From positions 25,949-89,948 of the forward strand of contig JALNQF010000179.1 of NCBI GenBank assembly GCA_028456385.1: a stretch of 64,000 nucleotides of DNA, written 5' to 3'. The position numbers and the translations under genes were made by a program. Positions 21,960-34,838 of this stretch are shown here, piece after piece; position 1 is the stretch's first letter; each line of letters begins with the position of its first letter. The stretch is from Ophiosphaerella korrae (Eukaryota; Ascomycota; Dothideomycetes; Pleosporales; Phaeosphaeriaceae). The notes under the pieces were generated by a model. The model worked only from the letters and a program-made list of their open reading frames with translations, ran no database searches and was not told the DNA's origin.

Positions 21960-24900
21960 AAAGCTTAACTAAGAAAAAAAGTAAAGTACTTCTAAGTAGC
22001 TATAAATTAGATAATACTATATAGAAAGTAATTAAAGACTATCTAAATAATTTAATCTTAGAAAAAGAAGATATAAAGATAGTAATTAATACTTTAGAAA
22101 TATATAATAAAGAACTATAAGACTATTTAAAATAAAATAAAGTATAAATTAAAGCTATTATAAAAAAATAAAACTAGATAGAATAAATTACTTAAAGACT
22201 AGAAATTAGTACAATAAAGAAACTACCTAAGATACTTATACTTAAGAAATTTAATAGAATAAGAGAAAAACTAAAACTCTTTATTATATTAGTATAACTC
22301 TAAATTAATATATAAGTACTATACTTTAATAAAGAAGATAAAAAAGTAATATATATTAGAATATACTTTAAAAAAGATATAATAAAATAGTTTAAGCTTT
22401 ACTAGATAGACTATATAATATATACTCTAAGAATATAAAAAGATAAAATAAAAACTATTTTTAGAAGTTATAAATACTTTGTAAAATAAATAAGAGTAGT
22501 ATTTAAAGATATAGATATTACTTAATAAGTTAAAAAAAAGCTTAAAAAGCTTATATAATATAAAAGTATTTCTAAATATATATTATAGTTTAAATAACTA
22601 TTATAAAATATAGAATAGAATAAACTATCTCTAATATTATAATATAAATAAAGACTAAACTTAAAAATATAATATAAAATAATTTATTAAGAAAATCTAA
22701 AAATACTAAAAGCTTTAAAGTAATAAGTAATATTAATTAATAATAATCTTTAAGAATAAAAGTAAAATAAGTATAAGAGACTTACTTAGAACTATAATAA
22801 AAAAGACTCTATAATCCTTAAGACTAATAAAGATAGAAAAAAAAGAATTAAAACTTTATATATTTTAACTATAGTAAGAAAAGATAATATATAAAAGATT
22901 TTTAGTTAAAATAAAGAAAGGATATAATATACTATAAATATAAGAAACTAAAATACTTTATAAAAGACTATAGAAGTAAAAATCTTAAAAAAAAAGAAAG
23001 CTTAGTTAAAAAGAATAGAGAGTAAAAAAGAAATACCTAAAGTATAAGCTAAACCTTAAGAAAAAGTAGCTAGGAGTAAAAAAATATAGTATATAATACT
23101 TAATTAAACTTTTTATAATAATAATAACTACTATATATATCTTTTTAGAAAGTAAAAAGTAAGATAGTTTCTATAAAAGTATAAAGTAGTAGTAATAAAA
23201 GAAAGTAAAACTTAAGTATAGCTTAAAGAAATAAAACGTATAAAAAACCTACTAATAGAAGATTTAAAAGAAGAAAAGCTCTAGACTTTATTACTTTAGG
23301 CTAAAAGACTAGTATAAAATAAAAAGATTACTATAATTACTTCTAAAAAACTATAAGAAATTAAAAGATAAATTAATATAAAAGGAATAAAGTATACTTA
23401 GTTAAATATATATAGGTATAATAGCTATATAATAATAGATATAGTAGAATAAAATAAAGAATAGAAATTTATTTATAAATACTAACTAGTTATAAGTATA
23501 AAAAAAGCGTATAAAGACTATAAAGAATATAACTCTAGAGTAATAAGATTTATAATATTCTAAAACTAAATAGAGTAATATATAGTTATAATAGAAAGAA
23601 TACCTATATAAAGAAAATAGAAGTACTTAGTAAAAAAAACGTAATAGATTAATAAAGCTTATATACTATATATATTAGTAGTATACTATATCCTAATAAT
23701 AATAAAACTTAGTATAGATAAGTACTAAGTAGGAGATAATAAAAGAATAGATCTAGAATATTAAGTATACTTAGAAATATTATAAGTATTATACCTAAAT
23801 ATAAATTACTTTTTATATAAAGAATTAAAACTAAAAAACTATATATAGCTTATAAGAAAGAAAGTATATAACTATATTAAGGTAATCTTAAAAAAAGAAA
23901 TTAAAAGTTAAAAAACAATTAAAATACTTAATAAAGAATATATATTAATTAGGCCTAAACTTAAATTATCTAAAGAATATATTTTAAGAAAACTATAGTA
24001 AAAGTATATATATAATAAATATCCTAAGTATAAAAACTATAAATATATAATAAAGTAATAGCTCTAAAAGAATAGATAATTTAAAGAATAACTAAAGTAA
24101 AAAAAACTAAAAGGAATATAAGGCCTATATATTATAAAATAAAGTATCTTCTAAGAAAAGAAAGTATAAGTTATAATTAATAGTAGAGCTATAAAAAAAT
24201 ATTATATCTAAGAAGTTTATAGAAGAATAAGGAATATATTATATAATAAAGAAATACTCTTAATAACTAAGTAAAATTAAAGGAAAACTATTCTAAGAAC
24301 TTAATAGGTTTAAGATAGTACCTTCTATATAAAAAATAGAAAGTCTAGAGATTAAGAATATAGTTATAAATATAATAATAATTAAAAATAAACAAGACGT
24401 AATATTAGGTATACTATAGTTATAAATAATAAACGTAAGGATTAATTAGAGATTAAAGAAAATTAGTTACTTTAAAAAGGATATATTAAAAGCTAATATA
24501 AGGATATATAAAGGAGAATTCCTAGATAAGTATAAGAAATAAGAAAAATAACTTATAGAGCCTAATAACTACCTTCTAGAATACTAGTTATAAGACTTAG
24601 TAATAGAACTAGAAAAAAAAATATAAGATAGAGCTTAGTCTATAAAAAATAGAGAAAGAATTTAAGATTAAATAAGTATTTATTTAAAACGTAATTAAAA
24701 AAAAATAGATTTAAGAATCTAAATTCTTAATAATATATAAACTTATATTTATAGATAAAAAAGAAATAAATAATAAAAAACTCTATATAGACTTTAGTAA
24801 GATAAACGTAATTATAAATAAGAACTAGTACTCTTTACTATATATAGATAAGATATAAAATAGACTATAAAAAGCTTAAATCTTTATAAAACTAGATATC

Positions 24901-24969
24901 TAGAACGCCTACTATTAGATTAGAAATAAAAAGGAGAATAAATAGAAAATTATATTTAGGACGTAGTAT
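21960..24969 (+). pseudogene. gag-protease-RT(partial) of A4
   Basis: Aligns with A2 from its gag start to mid-RT. Protease D-S-G is seen as N-S-R at about 24178-24189. The RT segment with Y-I-D-F-S-K-I-N at about 24780-24810 is present. It is truncated by the A5 LTR before the catalytic aspartates, with dense stops throughout. Confidence 0.82.
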
Positions 24970-25411
24970 TATTATAGTTATAATAAGGGGAAGCTAACTT
25001 AAGCTAATTAGTCCTACTCTAGATAATAATAGTACGTATAATCTATAGGGCAATAAACTTAATTAGAAAACTAACTATAATAGAGATATATAATAAATTT
25101 ACAATTCGCGATCTTAGTAAATATAAAGTATAAAGCTAAGTATATAATAGATTTGTAATTTACGATCTTATTAAATATAAAGTATAAAGCTAGCTAAGAA
25201 ATATAGGTATATAGTTAGTAGTAATACGTATTATTAGGATAGTATTAGTAATTCAATCCTTTAACTATAGAACGCTAATATAAGATAGTTACAAAATATC
25301 TTCTATTATTTATAGTTATTATAGATTACTATACTAGCTTTTATTATTACCTTGTAATCTACTAATACTTTATAAGGTTACTAGGAAGTTAACCCTAGTA
25401 GCCCTATTATA
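24970..25411 (+). repeat. 5' LTR of A5 (442 bp)
   Basis: Starts TATTATAGTTATAATAAGG and ends AGCCCTATTATA. The following CCTTACTAATTTAGTTATTACAAG leader is among the least mutated examples of that segment. Confidence 0.87.
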
Positions 25412-25479
25412 CCTTACTAATTTAGTTATTACAAGAAGTAAAGCGTAAGTAGCGTATAGTCTAGCTAACACGATAGTAG

Positions 25480-28400
25480 AAAGTTTAACTAAATAAAGAG
25501 TTAAGGCACTTATAAGTAGTTATAAGTTAGATAATATAGTATAGAGAGATATTAAAAACTACTTAAATAACTTAATCTCTAAAAAAGAAGATATAAAAAT
25601 AGTAATTAATACTTTAAAAACCTAAAATAAAGAACTTTAAGAATATACAAAATAAAACAAAGCTTAGATTAAAGTAGTTATTAAAGGATAAAATTAGATA
25701 GAGTTAATTATATAACGCCTAGAGATAAGTGTAATAAAAAAACTACTAAAGATACCTATACGTAAGAAGTTTAATAGGATAAGAGAGAAACTAAGACCTT
25801 TTATAGCTTTAGTATAACTCTAGATAGATATATAAGTACTATACTTTAATATAGAAGAAAAGAAAGTAATATATATTAGAATATCCTTTAAAGAAGATAT
25901 AATAAAATAGTTTAAACCTTACTAGATAGATTATATAATACACGCTCTAATAATATAGAAAGATAAGACTAAAGCTATCTTTAGAAGTTATAAATACTTT
26001 ACTAAATAAATAAGAGTAGTATTTAGAGATACTAATATTACCTAATAAGCTAAAGAGAAACTTAAAAGGCTTATATAAAGTAAGAGTATTCTTAAATATA
26101 TATTATAGTTTAAATAGTTATTGTAAAATATAGAATAGAATAAATTAGCCTTAATATTATAATTTAAATAAGGACTAAACGTAAAAATCTAATACAAAAT
26201 AATTTATATAGAGAAACCTAGGATACTAGAAGCTCTAAAATAATAGGTAAGATAAATTAATAATAATCTCTAAGAATAGAAGAAAAATAAATATATAAGC
26301 TAGCCTAGAAACTAAGACACTAGAGACTCTATAATCCTTAACGCTAATAAGGATAGAAAGAAGAAGAAAAACAAAGACTTTACATACTTTAATTATAGTA
26401 AGAAAAGCTACTACGTAAAAGACTACTAATTATAAAAGAAAAAGGATATAGTATATTATAAATATAGAAAACTAGGACACTTTATAAAGGACTATAGAAG
26501 TAAAGACTATAAGAAAGAAAAAGAAGTTTAGTTAAAAACAACTAAAAACAAGAAGGAAGTACTAAAAGTATAGGCTAAGCCTTAAGAGAAAGTAGCTAGG
26601 AGTAAAGAACTATAATATATAATACTTTACTAGACCTTTTATTATAAAGATAACTACTATATATATTATTCTAGTAAAAAGAGAGTAGGATTATTTCTAT
26701 AAAAGAATAGAGTAGTAGTAATAAAAGAATAAAGAATAAAAGCGTAGCTAAAAGAAATAGTATACGTAATAGACCTACTAGTAGAAGATCTAGAAAGGGA
26801 AGAGCCCCTAGTACTATTAATCTAGGCTAAAGAACTAGTACTAGATAAAGAAACTACTATAGCTTCTTCTAAAAGACTATAAGAAAATAAGAAATAAGTT
26901 AATATAAAAAGTATAGAATATACCTAGTTAACTATATATAGCTATAATAGCTATACAATAATAAATATAGATAAATAAAACAAATACTAGAAGTTTATTT
27001 AGAAATACTTACTAGTTATAAGTATAGAGGAAGTATATAAAGACTAAAAAGAGCGTAATCCTAAAGAAATAAAGTTTATACTATTTTAAGAATAGATAAA
27101 ACAATATATAGTTATAGTAGAGAGAATACTTATATAAAGGGAATAGTAGTTCTTTATAAGAAAAACGTAATAGATTAATAAAGCCTATATACTAAGAGTA
27201 CTAATAGTGTACTATATTCTAATATAGGAAGTACCTAGAAAAGACAAATACTAGGAAGAGGATAACAAAATAACAAACCCTAAACACTTAGTATACTTTA
27301 AAGTATTATAATAATTATACCTAGATAAGAACTATATTATATATAGAAATCCTAAAGTAAATAACTATATATAGCCTACACGAAGAAGAAGCTATAACTA
27401 TATAAGAGTAATCCTAGCTAAAGATATCTAAGGATAGGAGATAATACTAGAAGAGGGATATATAGTAATAAGACCTAGACTAAAACTATCTAAGAAATAC
27501 GTCTAAGGAAGACTATAGTACAAATATATATATAATAAATATCTAAAGTATAAAGAATATAAACTTAAAGTAGGCCTATAGCTCTAGAAAAATAGATAAT
27601 TTACAAAAATACCTAAGTAAGAATAGCTAGAAAGTATAAGAGGCCTATATATTACAAAAAAAGGTATATACTAACGAAAGAAAGTACGATTAATAATTAA
27701 TAGTAGAGCTACAAGGAACTTTATATTAAAAAAGTTTATAGAAATATAAGGAATATAATATATAACAAAGAGATATCCTTAATAGCTAAGTATAATTAAA
27801 GGAAAACTATTCTAGGAACCTATTAGGTTTAAAACAGTTCCCTCTATATTAGAACTAGAAGAGATAATAATTAAAAATATAGTTATAGATATAATAATAA
27901 TTAATATTAAAATAAGATATAATCTTAGGAATACTATAGTTATAAATAACTAACCTATATATTAATTAGAGAATAGAGAAAATTAACTACTATAAGATAG
28001 ATATATTAAAAGCTAATATAATTACCTATAAAGGATAGTTCCTAGAAGAATATAAGAAATAAGAGAAATAGCTTATAGAACCTAAAGACTATCTTCTAGA
28101 ATATTAGCTATAAGACTTAGTAATAGAATTAGTAGAAGATAAAAACGTAAGATAGAGCTAAGTCTATAGGAAGACTAAAGAAAAATCTAAAATTAAATAA
28201 ATATTTATTAAAAATATATTAAGAAAAGGATAGATATAAGAATCTAAATCTTTTGTAGTATATAAACTTATATTTATAGACAAGAAAAGAATAGATAACA
28301 AGAGACTCTATATAGATTTTAGAAAAACTAACGTAATTATAAGTAAAAACTAATACCCCTTACTATAAATAGATAAGATATAAGATAAGCTATAAAAAGT

Positions 28401-30616
28401 AAAGATCTTTACAAAATTAGATATCTAAAACGCCTACTATTAAATTAGAATTAAAGAAGGTAATAAATAGAAAACAGTATTTAGAACGTAATATAAACTT
28501 TATAAATACCTAGTTATACTATTTAGACTTATAAACGCACTAGCAGCGTTCTAAGAAAGAATTAATATAGTACTAAGAGAGTACTTAGACGTATTTACAT
28601 TTATATACCTACATAATATCTTTATATTCTTAGAAATAGAAGAAGAATATATATAACATGTATATAAAGTACTAGAAAGGCTTGTAGAAAATAAACTATT
28701 TCTTAAAATAAGAAAATGTAAATTCTATACAAAAGAAATAGATTTCCTAAGATTTATTATTAAACTAGGAAAAATAAAGATTAACCTAAGAAAGATTAAG
28801 TTAATTAATATATAGCTAATACTAAAGAACTTAAAAGAGGTATAATAATTTTATAGACTAGTAAACTTTTATAGAAAGTTAATAGTAGGATAGTCTAAAG
28901 ATATAGAACCTATAACAAGACTTATAAAGAAAGATACGCTATTTAAATAGATAAAGGAATACGATAAAGTATTTAATAAAATTAAAAGAAAGTTTATAGA
29001 GAATCTAGTTATTAGAATATATAACTTAGACCTACTAGTAAAAGTAAAAATAGACGCGTCTAACGTAGTCTATAGAATAGCACTAATATAGGAAGACAAA
29101 AGGACTAAATAAGAATACTTAGTTAAGTACTTCTCTAAGAAAATAAAGCTAGTAGAGCTTAAGTACTTAATCTACAATAAAGAAATACTAGTAATCTATA
29201 AAGTATTTAAGTAATAGAGAGTATACCTATAAGGAGTAAAGTATAGAACGAAGGTCTATATAGACTATAAGAATCTTATAGGATTTATAATAAATAAAGA
29301 CTTATTATAACGCTATATAAGATAGTAGGAGTTTCTATTAATATTTAATATAGAAATAATATATACTAAGCGTAAAGATAACTAATTTGTAGACACTCTA
29401 AGTTAAAGACTAGACTTATAAGAAGAAGTAAACGCTACTAGTATAGTTCTAATTAAGAACAAGGAAGGATATCTAGTCTTAAATATACCTAAAATAGCTG
29501 TAACACTTAAAAGAAAGAGTAGTAAACTAGATAAATAGATTTAGAAAACAATACAAGAAGTACCTAAAGAAATAAAAAAACTAGAGAACTAAGAAAGATT
29601 TATATAAGCCTATAGAAGAATATATATTCTAAGAAAAATCTAAAGAGAATTTATATAATAATTCTACAAATTACTAGTATATAGACACTAAGGTATTAAC
29701 AAAATATTAGATAGACTCCTAAAAGACTACTATATTTTAAAAGTAAGATAATTAGTAATAGAAGTACTATAGAACTATATAGAATACTATAAGAATAAGT
29801 ATAATAGATATATACTACATAGGATACTATAACTAGTTAAGATACTAGAATAACTATAAGGAGTTATTACAATAGACTTTGTTACGAAGCTACCTAAGTC
29901 TAAAGACTTAATATTAGGAGTTAAATATAATAAAATTATAATAATAGTAGATAAGCTTATAAAGTATATATACTTTAGACTATATAAAGAGAAAAGTAAG
30001 ATAGAAGTTACTATATACTAGGTTCTAAGAACTATAATTAGCTAATATAGTATCCTAGATACGATTATTATAGATAGAGACGTATAATTTATATTAAAAC
30101 TATAGAGAACAATATTAGTATAATTAGAGATCTAGTATACAATATTAATAGTATACTACCTATAGATAGATAAACAATTAGAATGTATAAACTAGATAGT
30201 AGAGTAATACTTAAGATATTACCTTAACTATAATTAGAATAATTAGGTATAGCTACTACCTATAGTATAGTTAGTATATAATAGTGTAAAGAATATAGTA
30301 ATAAGAGTATTACCTTTCTTTATAAACTATAGATTTAACCCTAGTATACACTAAATACTAATAAATATAGAATCCTAGTCCTTAAGAGGAGAAAACCTTA
30401 CTAATAGACTTAAGGATATATATAACTAACTAAGATAAGACGTAGAGTTTCTATATAATTAAATAGTAAAATACTATTACAAGAAATACTAGGAAACACT
30501 TTAATTTAAAAAGAGAGAAAAAGTATAGTTAGTATAAAAGAATATTAGAAGTAAATAACTAAGCCTAAAACTAGACTACGTTAAGATAAGACTATATAAA
30601 ATTAAAAAGAAAGTTA
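25480..30616 (+). pseudogene. gag-pol of A5 (to integrase C-terminus)
   Basis: Zinc knuckles at about 26382-26500; protease motif 27696-27707 (N-S-R for D-S-G). The RT catalytic box at 28606-28617 reads Y-L-H-N. The second aspartate is a RIP-type change, but Asp-to-His in the first is not explained by C-to-T or G-to-A on a GAT codon. The RNase H Asp lies near 29051, and the integrase D and D-R-D motifs at about 29870 and 30073. Dense stops; truncated before the chromodomain. Confidence 0.85.
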
Positions 30617-32887
30617 GATATATAGGTATTATACTTTAATATAAAATAAAAAAAATTTATATATATTAGACTATACTATATATTATAAGCTCTAAAAATA
30701 AAAAAAAGATAAAATAATAGCTATCTTTAGAAGTTATAAATACTTTATTAAATAAATAAAAGTATCTTTTAAATATATAAATATACTTTAATAAGTAAAA
30801 AAAAACTTTAAAAAACTCTAATAATATAAAAGTATTATAAAATTTATATTATAATTTAAATAACTATTATAAAATATAAAATAAAATAAGCTATTTTTAA
30901 TATTAAAATTTAAATAAAGACTAAACTAAAAGAAGTAATATAAATTAATTTAGATAGAGAAACTAAGTATCCTAAAAGCTTTAAAGAGATAAGTAATATA
31001 AGTTAATAAGAATTTCTAAGAATAAAGAAAAAATTAATATAAAAGATACTAAAGAAACTATAAGAGTAAAGACCTTATAAAACTAGATACTAATAAAAAT
31101 AGTAAGAAAAAAAATAAAAACTTTATATACATTAATTATAGTAAGAAAAGCTACTATATAAATAACTACTAATTAAAGAAAAAAGAAATAGTATATTATA
31201 AGTATAGAAAACTAAAATACTTTATAAAAAACTATAAAAGTAAAAATTTTATAAAAGAAAAAGAAGCTTAGTTAAAAATATCTAAAGAAAAAAAAAGAAG
31301 TACTAAAAGTATAAGCTACGCTCTAAGAAAAAGTAGTAGTAATTAAAGAATTATAGTATATAATACTTAATTAGACCTTTTATTATAATAATAACTACTA
31401 TATATACTTTTTTAGTAAGTAAAGAGTAAAATAGTTTTTATAGAAAAATAAAGTAGTAGTAATAAAAAAAAGAATTTAAGATTAGCTTAATAATATAAGA
31501 TATCTAAGAGACTTACTAATAGAAGATTTAGAAAGAAAAAAAGCTCTAGTACTCTTAATTACTACTAAAAAACTAGTAAGTAATAAAGAAACTACTATAG
31601 TTATATCTAAAAAACTAAAAAGTAATAAAAAGTAAGTTAAAATAAAAAGTAGATAGTGTACTTAACTTAATAAAAGAAGTTATAATAACTATATAATAAT
31701 AGATATAGTAGAATAAAATAGATATTAGAAGTTTATTTAGAAATACTTACTTATTAAAAGTATAGAGAAAGTATTTAAAAATAAAATATATAATATTCTA
31801 ATAATAAATAAAGTAATATATAGTTATAGTAAGAAAAATACTTATATAAGGAAAATAGTAGTACTTAATAAAAAAAATATAAAAGATTAATAAAGCTTAT
31901 ATACTAAGTATACTAGTAGTATACTATAATAAGAGTTTATTAAATACTCGAGACATTTATAAACTCTAGTACGAGTTAAGAGTAGGGCTAATATACTATA
32001 GATTATAATAATATATAGTTATAATCTAAAGTAAGGCTAGTACGCTATATAGGTGCATAAAAGGCTCGATACTTATAAAGAGAGTAAAGTAAGTATTATT
32101 CTTCTTTAGATACTAGTAGTACTATTAAATACTATCTATTATCTATTTACTATCTCCTGTAGCCTATAGTAAGTACTATTATCTTCTAGTTACTTCCTAA
32201 TATATACTATATTTTAGTAATAACTAGACTTAGTATAAGTAAATACTAAGTTAGAGATAATAAGAAAATAAATCCTAAATATCTAGTATATTTTAAAGTA
32301 TCCTTAGTATTATATTTACATACTAACTATTATATATATAAAGAACTTAAAGTATAAAACTATATATAGCTAGTATAAAAAAGGAGATATAAATATATAA
32401 AAGTAATCTAGAGTAAAGATATTAAAAGTTAAGAAATTATTAGAATACTTAATAAAGAGTATATATTAATTAGACTAAAAAAGAAACTATTTTAAGAATA
32501 TATTTTAGAAAAACCTTAGTATAAATATATATAAGATTAAAACCTAAAATATAAAAACTATAAGTATAAAGTTTAGTAATAGCTTTAATAAAATAGTAAA
32601 TTTATAAAATAGCTAAAAGAGAAAAAGCTAGAAAGTATAATAGGTATATATATTATAAAGAAAAAAATATACTAAAAAAAATAAGGATAAATTATAATTA
32701 ATAGTAGAGCTACTTAAAACTTTATTTTAGAAAAGTTTATAGAAAATTTAAGAATAAAGTATACTATAAAGAAGTACTTAAAGTAGCTAAATATTATTAA
32801 AGAAAAAGTATTCTAAGAACCTATTAGGTTTAAGATAGTACTTTTTATACTAGACTTAAAATAACTAAAAGTAGAAAAGTAGTTAAA
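30617..32887 (+). mobile_element. Gypsy-A copy A6, gag-protease fragment, split by a solo LTR
   Basis: Enters in gag and ends shortly after the protease, where Gypsy-C begins near 32888. Zinc knuckles at about 31125-31245; protease motif N-S-R at about 32700-32710. It is the most degraded Gypsy-A copy here, with long A runs and almost no CpG. A 278-bp solo LTR of another family interrupts it at 31925-32202. Confidence 0.8.
31925..32202. repeat. Solo LTR of an unrelated, probably Copia-type element (278 bp)
   Basis: Inserted in A6 with target duplicate TATAC on both sides (31920-31924, 32203-32207); removing it restores the A6 sequence. The ends TATAATAAG and TTCCTAATA fit mutated TG...CA termini. 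A TATA-like GCATAAAAGG lies at about 32053. It keeps more CpG and some CpA/TpG (GAGACAT, GTGCATAA, CCTGTAGCC) than its surroundings, so it is a later arrival that saw less RIP. No second copy is in the window, so orientation and superfamily are guesses from size. Confidence 0.78.
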
Positions 32888-33629
32888 TATTAGTAAGTTA
32901 TAAACTTACTAATAGTAGTATATATTAGTAAGTTTATTATATTAGTATAAAAATAAAAAATAAAAGAAATAACTCTTTTATAAATTTCTTTTCTTTTAAA
33001 AAGTAAATACCTAGAGCTTAAAAAAAGCTCTAATTAACTAATAATACTTATTATTTAGTAGTAGTAGTAGTTAGAGTTAAAAAAGTTAACTATTTTTAGA
33101 GTATAGAGGTAAAGTTTTTACTAATTTTAGTCTAAAATTAAATCCTATAAAACTTCTAAATCTAAAATATATTAACTATAAACTTTTTTTTACTTCTTTT
33201 ACTTTATACTAATAAAATTAAACCTAAAAGTATTTATATATAGTATTAGAGAAAGTAAAGTTAATACTACTAAGTAACTTAATAGTACTAAATCTTTATA
33301 GAAGTACTTACTATAGATATAAAATTTATAATAAATAGGTTTATTAATATAAAAGACTTAGTACGCTTAATATTTATAACTATTAAAGAGTAAGTAGAAT
33401 AAAGTAGCTTTAGCTAAGAATTAGGTAGCTAGTTATAAATTCTATAATAGTAAACTAGACCTATATATAACTAGTTATAAGAAAGTATAGTAGTTATAGC
33501 TATAGTAGTAAAAGTAAGCTCTAACCTAAAAAGAGTTTAATATTTACTAACTAAAGTAAACTACTTTTACTATTTTTATACTATAATTTAGCTTTACCTA
33601 GTAATAAAGTTTTTTAATTATACTTTAAA

Positions 33630-33915
33630 AAGCTTTTTTATACTTAGTAATAGCTAAAGTACTTTACTAAGTTATATTTTTATTAAAGCTCTATTTTATA
33701 TATATAGTTAGTATTTTAAGCTTTTCTAAGTAGTTTTAGTAAAAGTTAAAAGTAGTAATTATACTTAATAAAAAGCTTTTTTATACTTATTAGTAAGTTA
33801 AAGTACTATAATAAGTTATATTTTTATTAGAGCTCTATTTTTTAAGTATATATAGAGTTAGTAGTTTAGCTTTTTTTAAGTAATTTTAGTAAAAGTTAAA
33901 GGTAGCTTTATATTT
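33630..33915. repeat. Tandem duplication, two units of ~143 bp
   Basis: AAGCTTTTTTATACTTA begins at 33630 and again at 33773. Both units share GTTATATTTTTATTA, AGCTCTATTTT and TTTTAGTAAAAGTTAAA in the same order. The units have since diverged by RIP-type changes and small indels. It lies in the 3' region of Gypsy-C. Confidence 0.8.
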
Positions 33916-34652
33916 TATAAATTCTTCTACTAGCTCTTATATAAATTTATTATAATTAGTTTAGTAGAGTAAGTAGTATTATTTTATATATTTTCTATAC
34001 TCTTTAAAGTATATATCTAAGATAGCTTCTACTAAGTATTTTTTATATATACTACTAGTTTTTTTATTAGTAATAATAATTAAGATTAGCTATAGTAAGT
34101 CTTAATCTAGTAAAAGTATTTAATTTCTAGAGTATAAAAGTTTTAAAAAGAAAACTAAGAATATACTTCTACTTTGTATTTCTTAAAGTAGTACTAGCTT
34201 ATATACTTTACTATTATAGATAACTCTTTTAATAGAGTATAAGCTTACTTATTAGTAGTTTAATTTTAGAGTTAGCTAAGTAGTTCTATAATTAGCTATA
34301 CTAATATAAGCTTAGTTACTAACTTTATATACTAGTTTACTTTTATAATACTTAGAGGATTTTTTCTTTTAAGTAAGTAACTAAGTTACTATAAGTATTA
34401 AGTAGCTTATTAGCTTATAAATATTAGTTAATCTTTATTATTTTTATAATAGTATATACTACTATAAGAGTAATATCTTAGATTTATAAAAAATAAAGTT
34501 ATTTTAATAAATATTTTAATAGTATTATTTACTTAGAACTTCGCTATATATAGTTAAGCTACTTAGTTATTTATATATAGTTAATATATTTCTTTAGAAA
34601 GATTTTTAGAGTATAATTTACTTTCTTAGTTTAGCTATTAGTTTCTAATTAG

Positions 34653-34838
34653 TATTAAGCTAAGTTACTAGTAAATTAAAAGCGTTATAGTAAGAGTATA
34701 GAAAGTTAAGTTATAGTAAAAAGTATAGTAATAGATAGAGTAATTACTAACTAGCTAGTAATTCTTTTAAAGGGCTTATTTACTATTTACTTAGAGCTAA
34801 CTACTTTAGGCTAACCTAAGATAAAGTAGTTCCTAATA
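34653..34838 (-). repeat. 3' LTR of Gypsy-B (186 bp)
   Basis: Plus-strand ends are TATTAAGCTAAG and TTCCTAATA, from TGTTA...TAACA. It pairs with 48525-48710. Confidence 0.9.

Larger units (their letters stand above)
21442..24969 (+). mobile_element. Gypsy-A copy A4, 5' part, heavily RIP-mutated
   Basis: Starts with a 449-bp 5' LTR not preceded by a polypurine tract, then leader, gag, protease and the first part of RT. It stops at 24969 inside RT, before YLDD, where the A5 LTR begins. Gag knuckles are readable at about 22855-22975. Compared with A2 and A7 it has fewer remaining C and G and more A runs, so it has probably passed more RIP cycles. No continuation is seen in the window. Confidence 0.88.
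24970..30616 (+). mobile_element. Gypsy-A copy A5, lacking its 3' end
   Basis: Begins with a 442-bp LTR inside the RT gene of A4 and runs through gag, protease, RT, RNase H and most of integrase. At about 30611-30620 the sequence jumps from the post-integrase region directly into the gag region of another copy (A6) with ~5 bp of microhomology. Chromodomain, 3' region and 3' LTR are missing, which points to a deletion between neighbouring copies. Confidence 0.87.
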
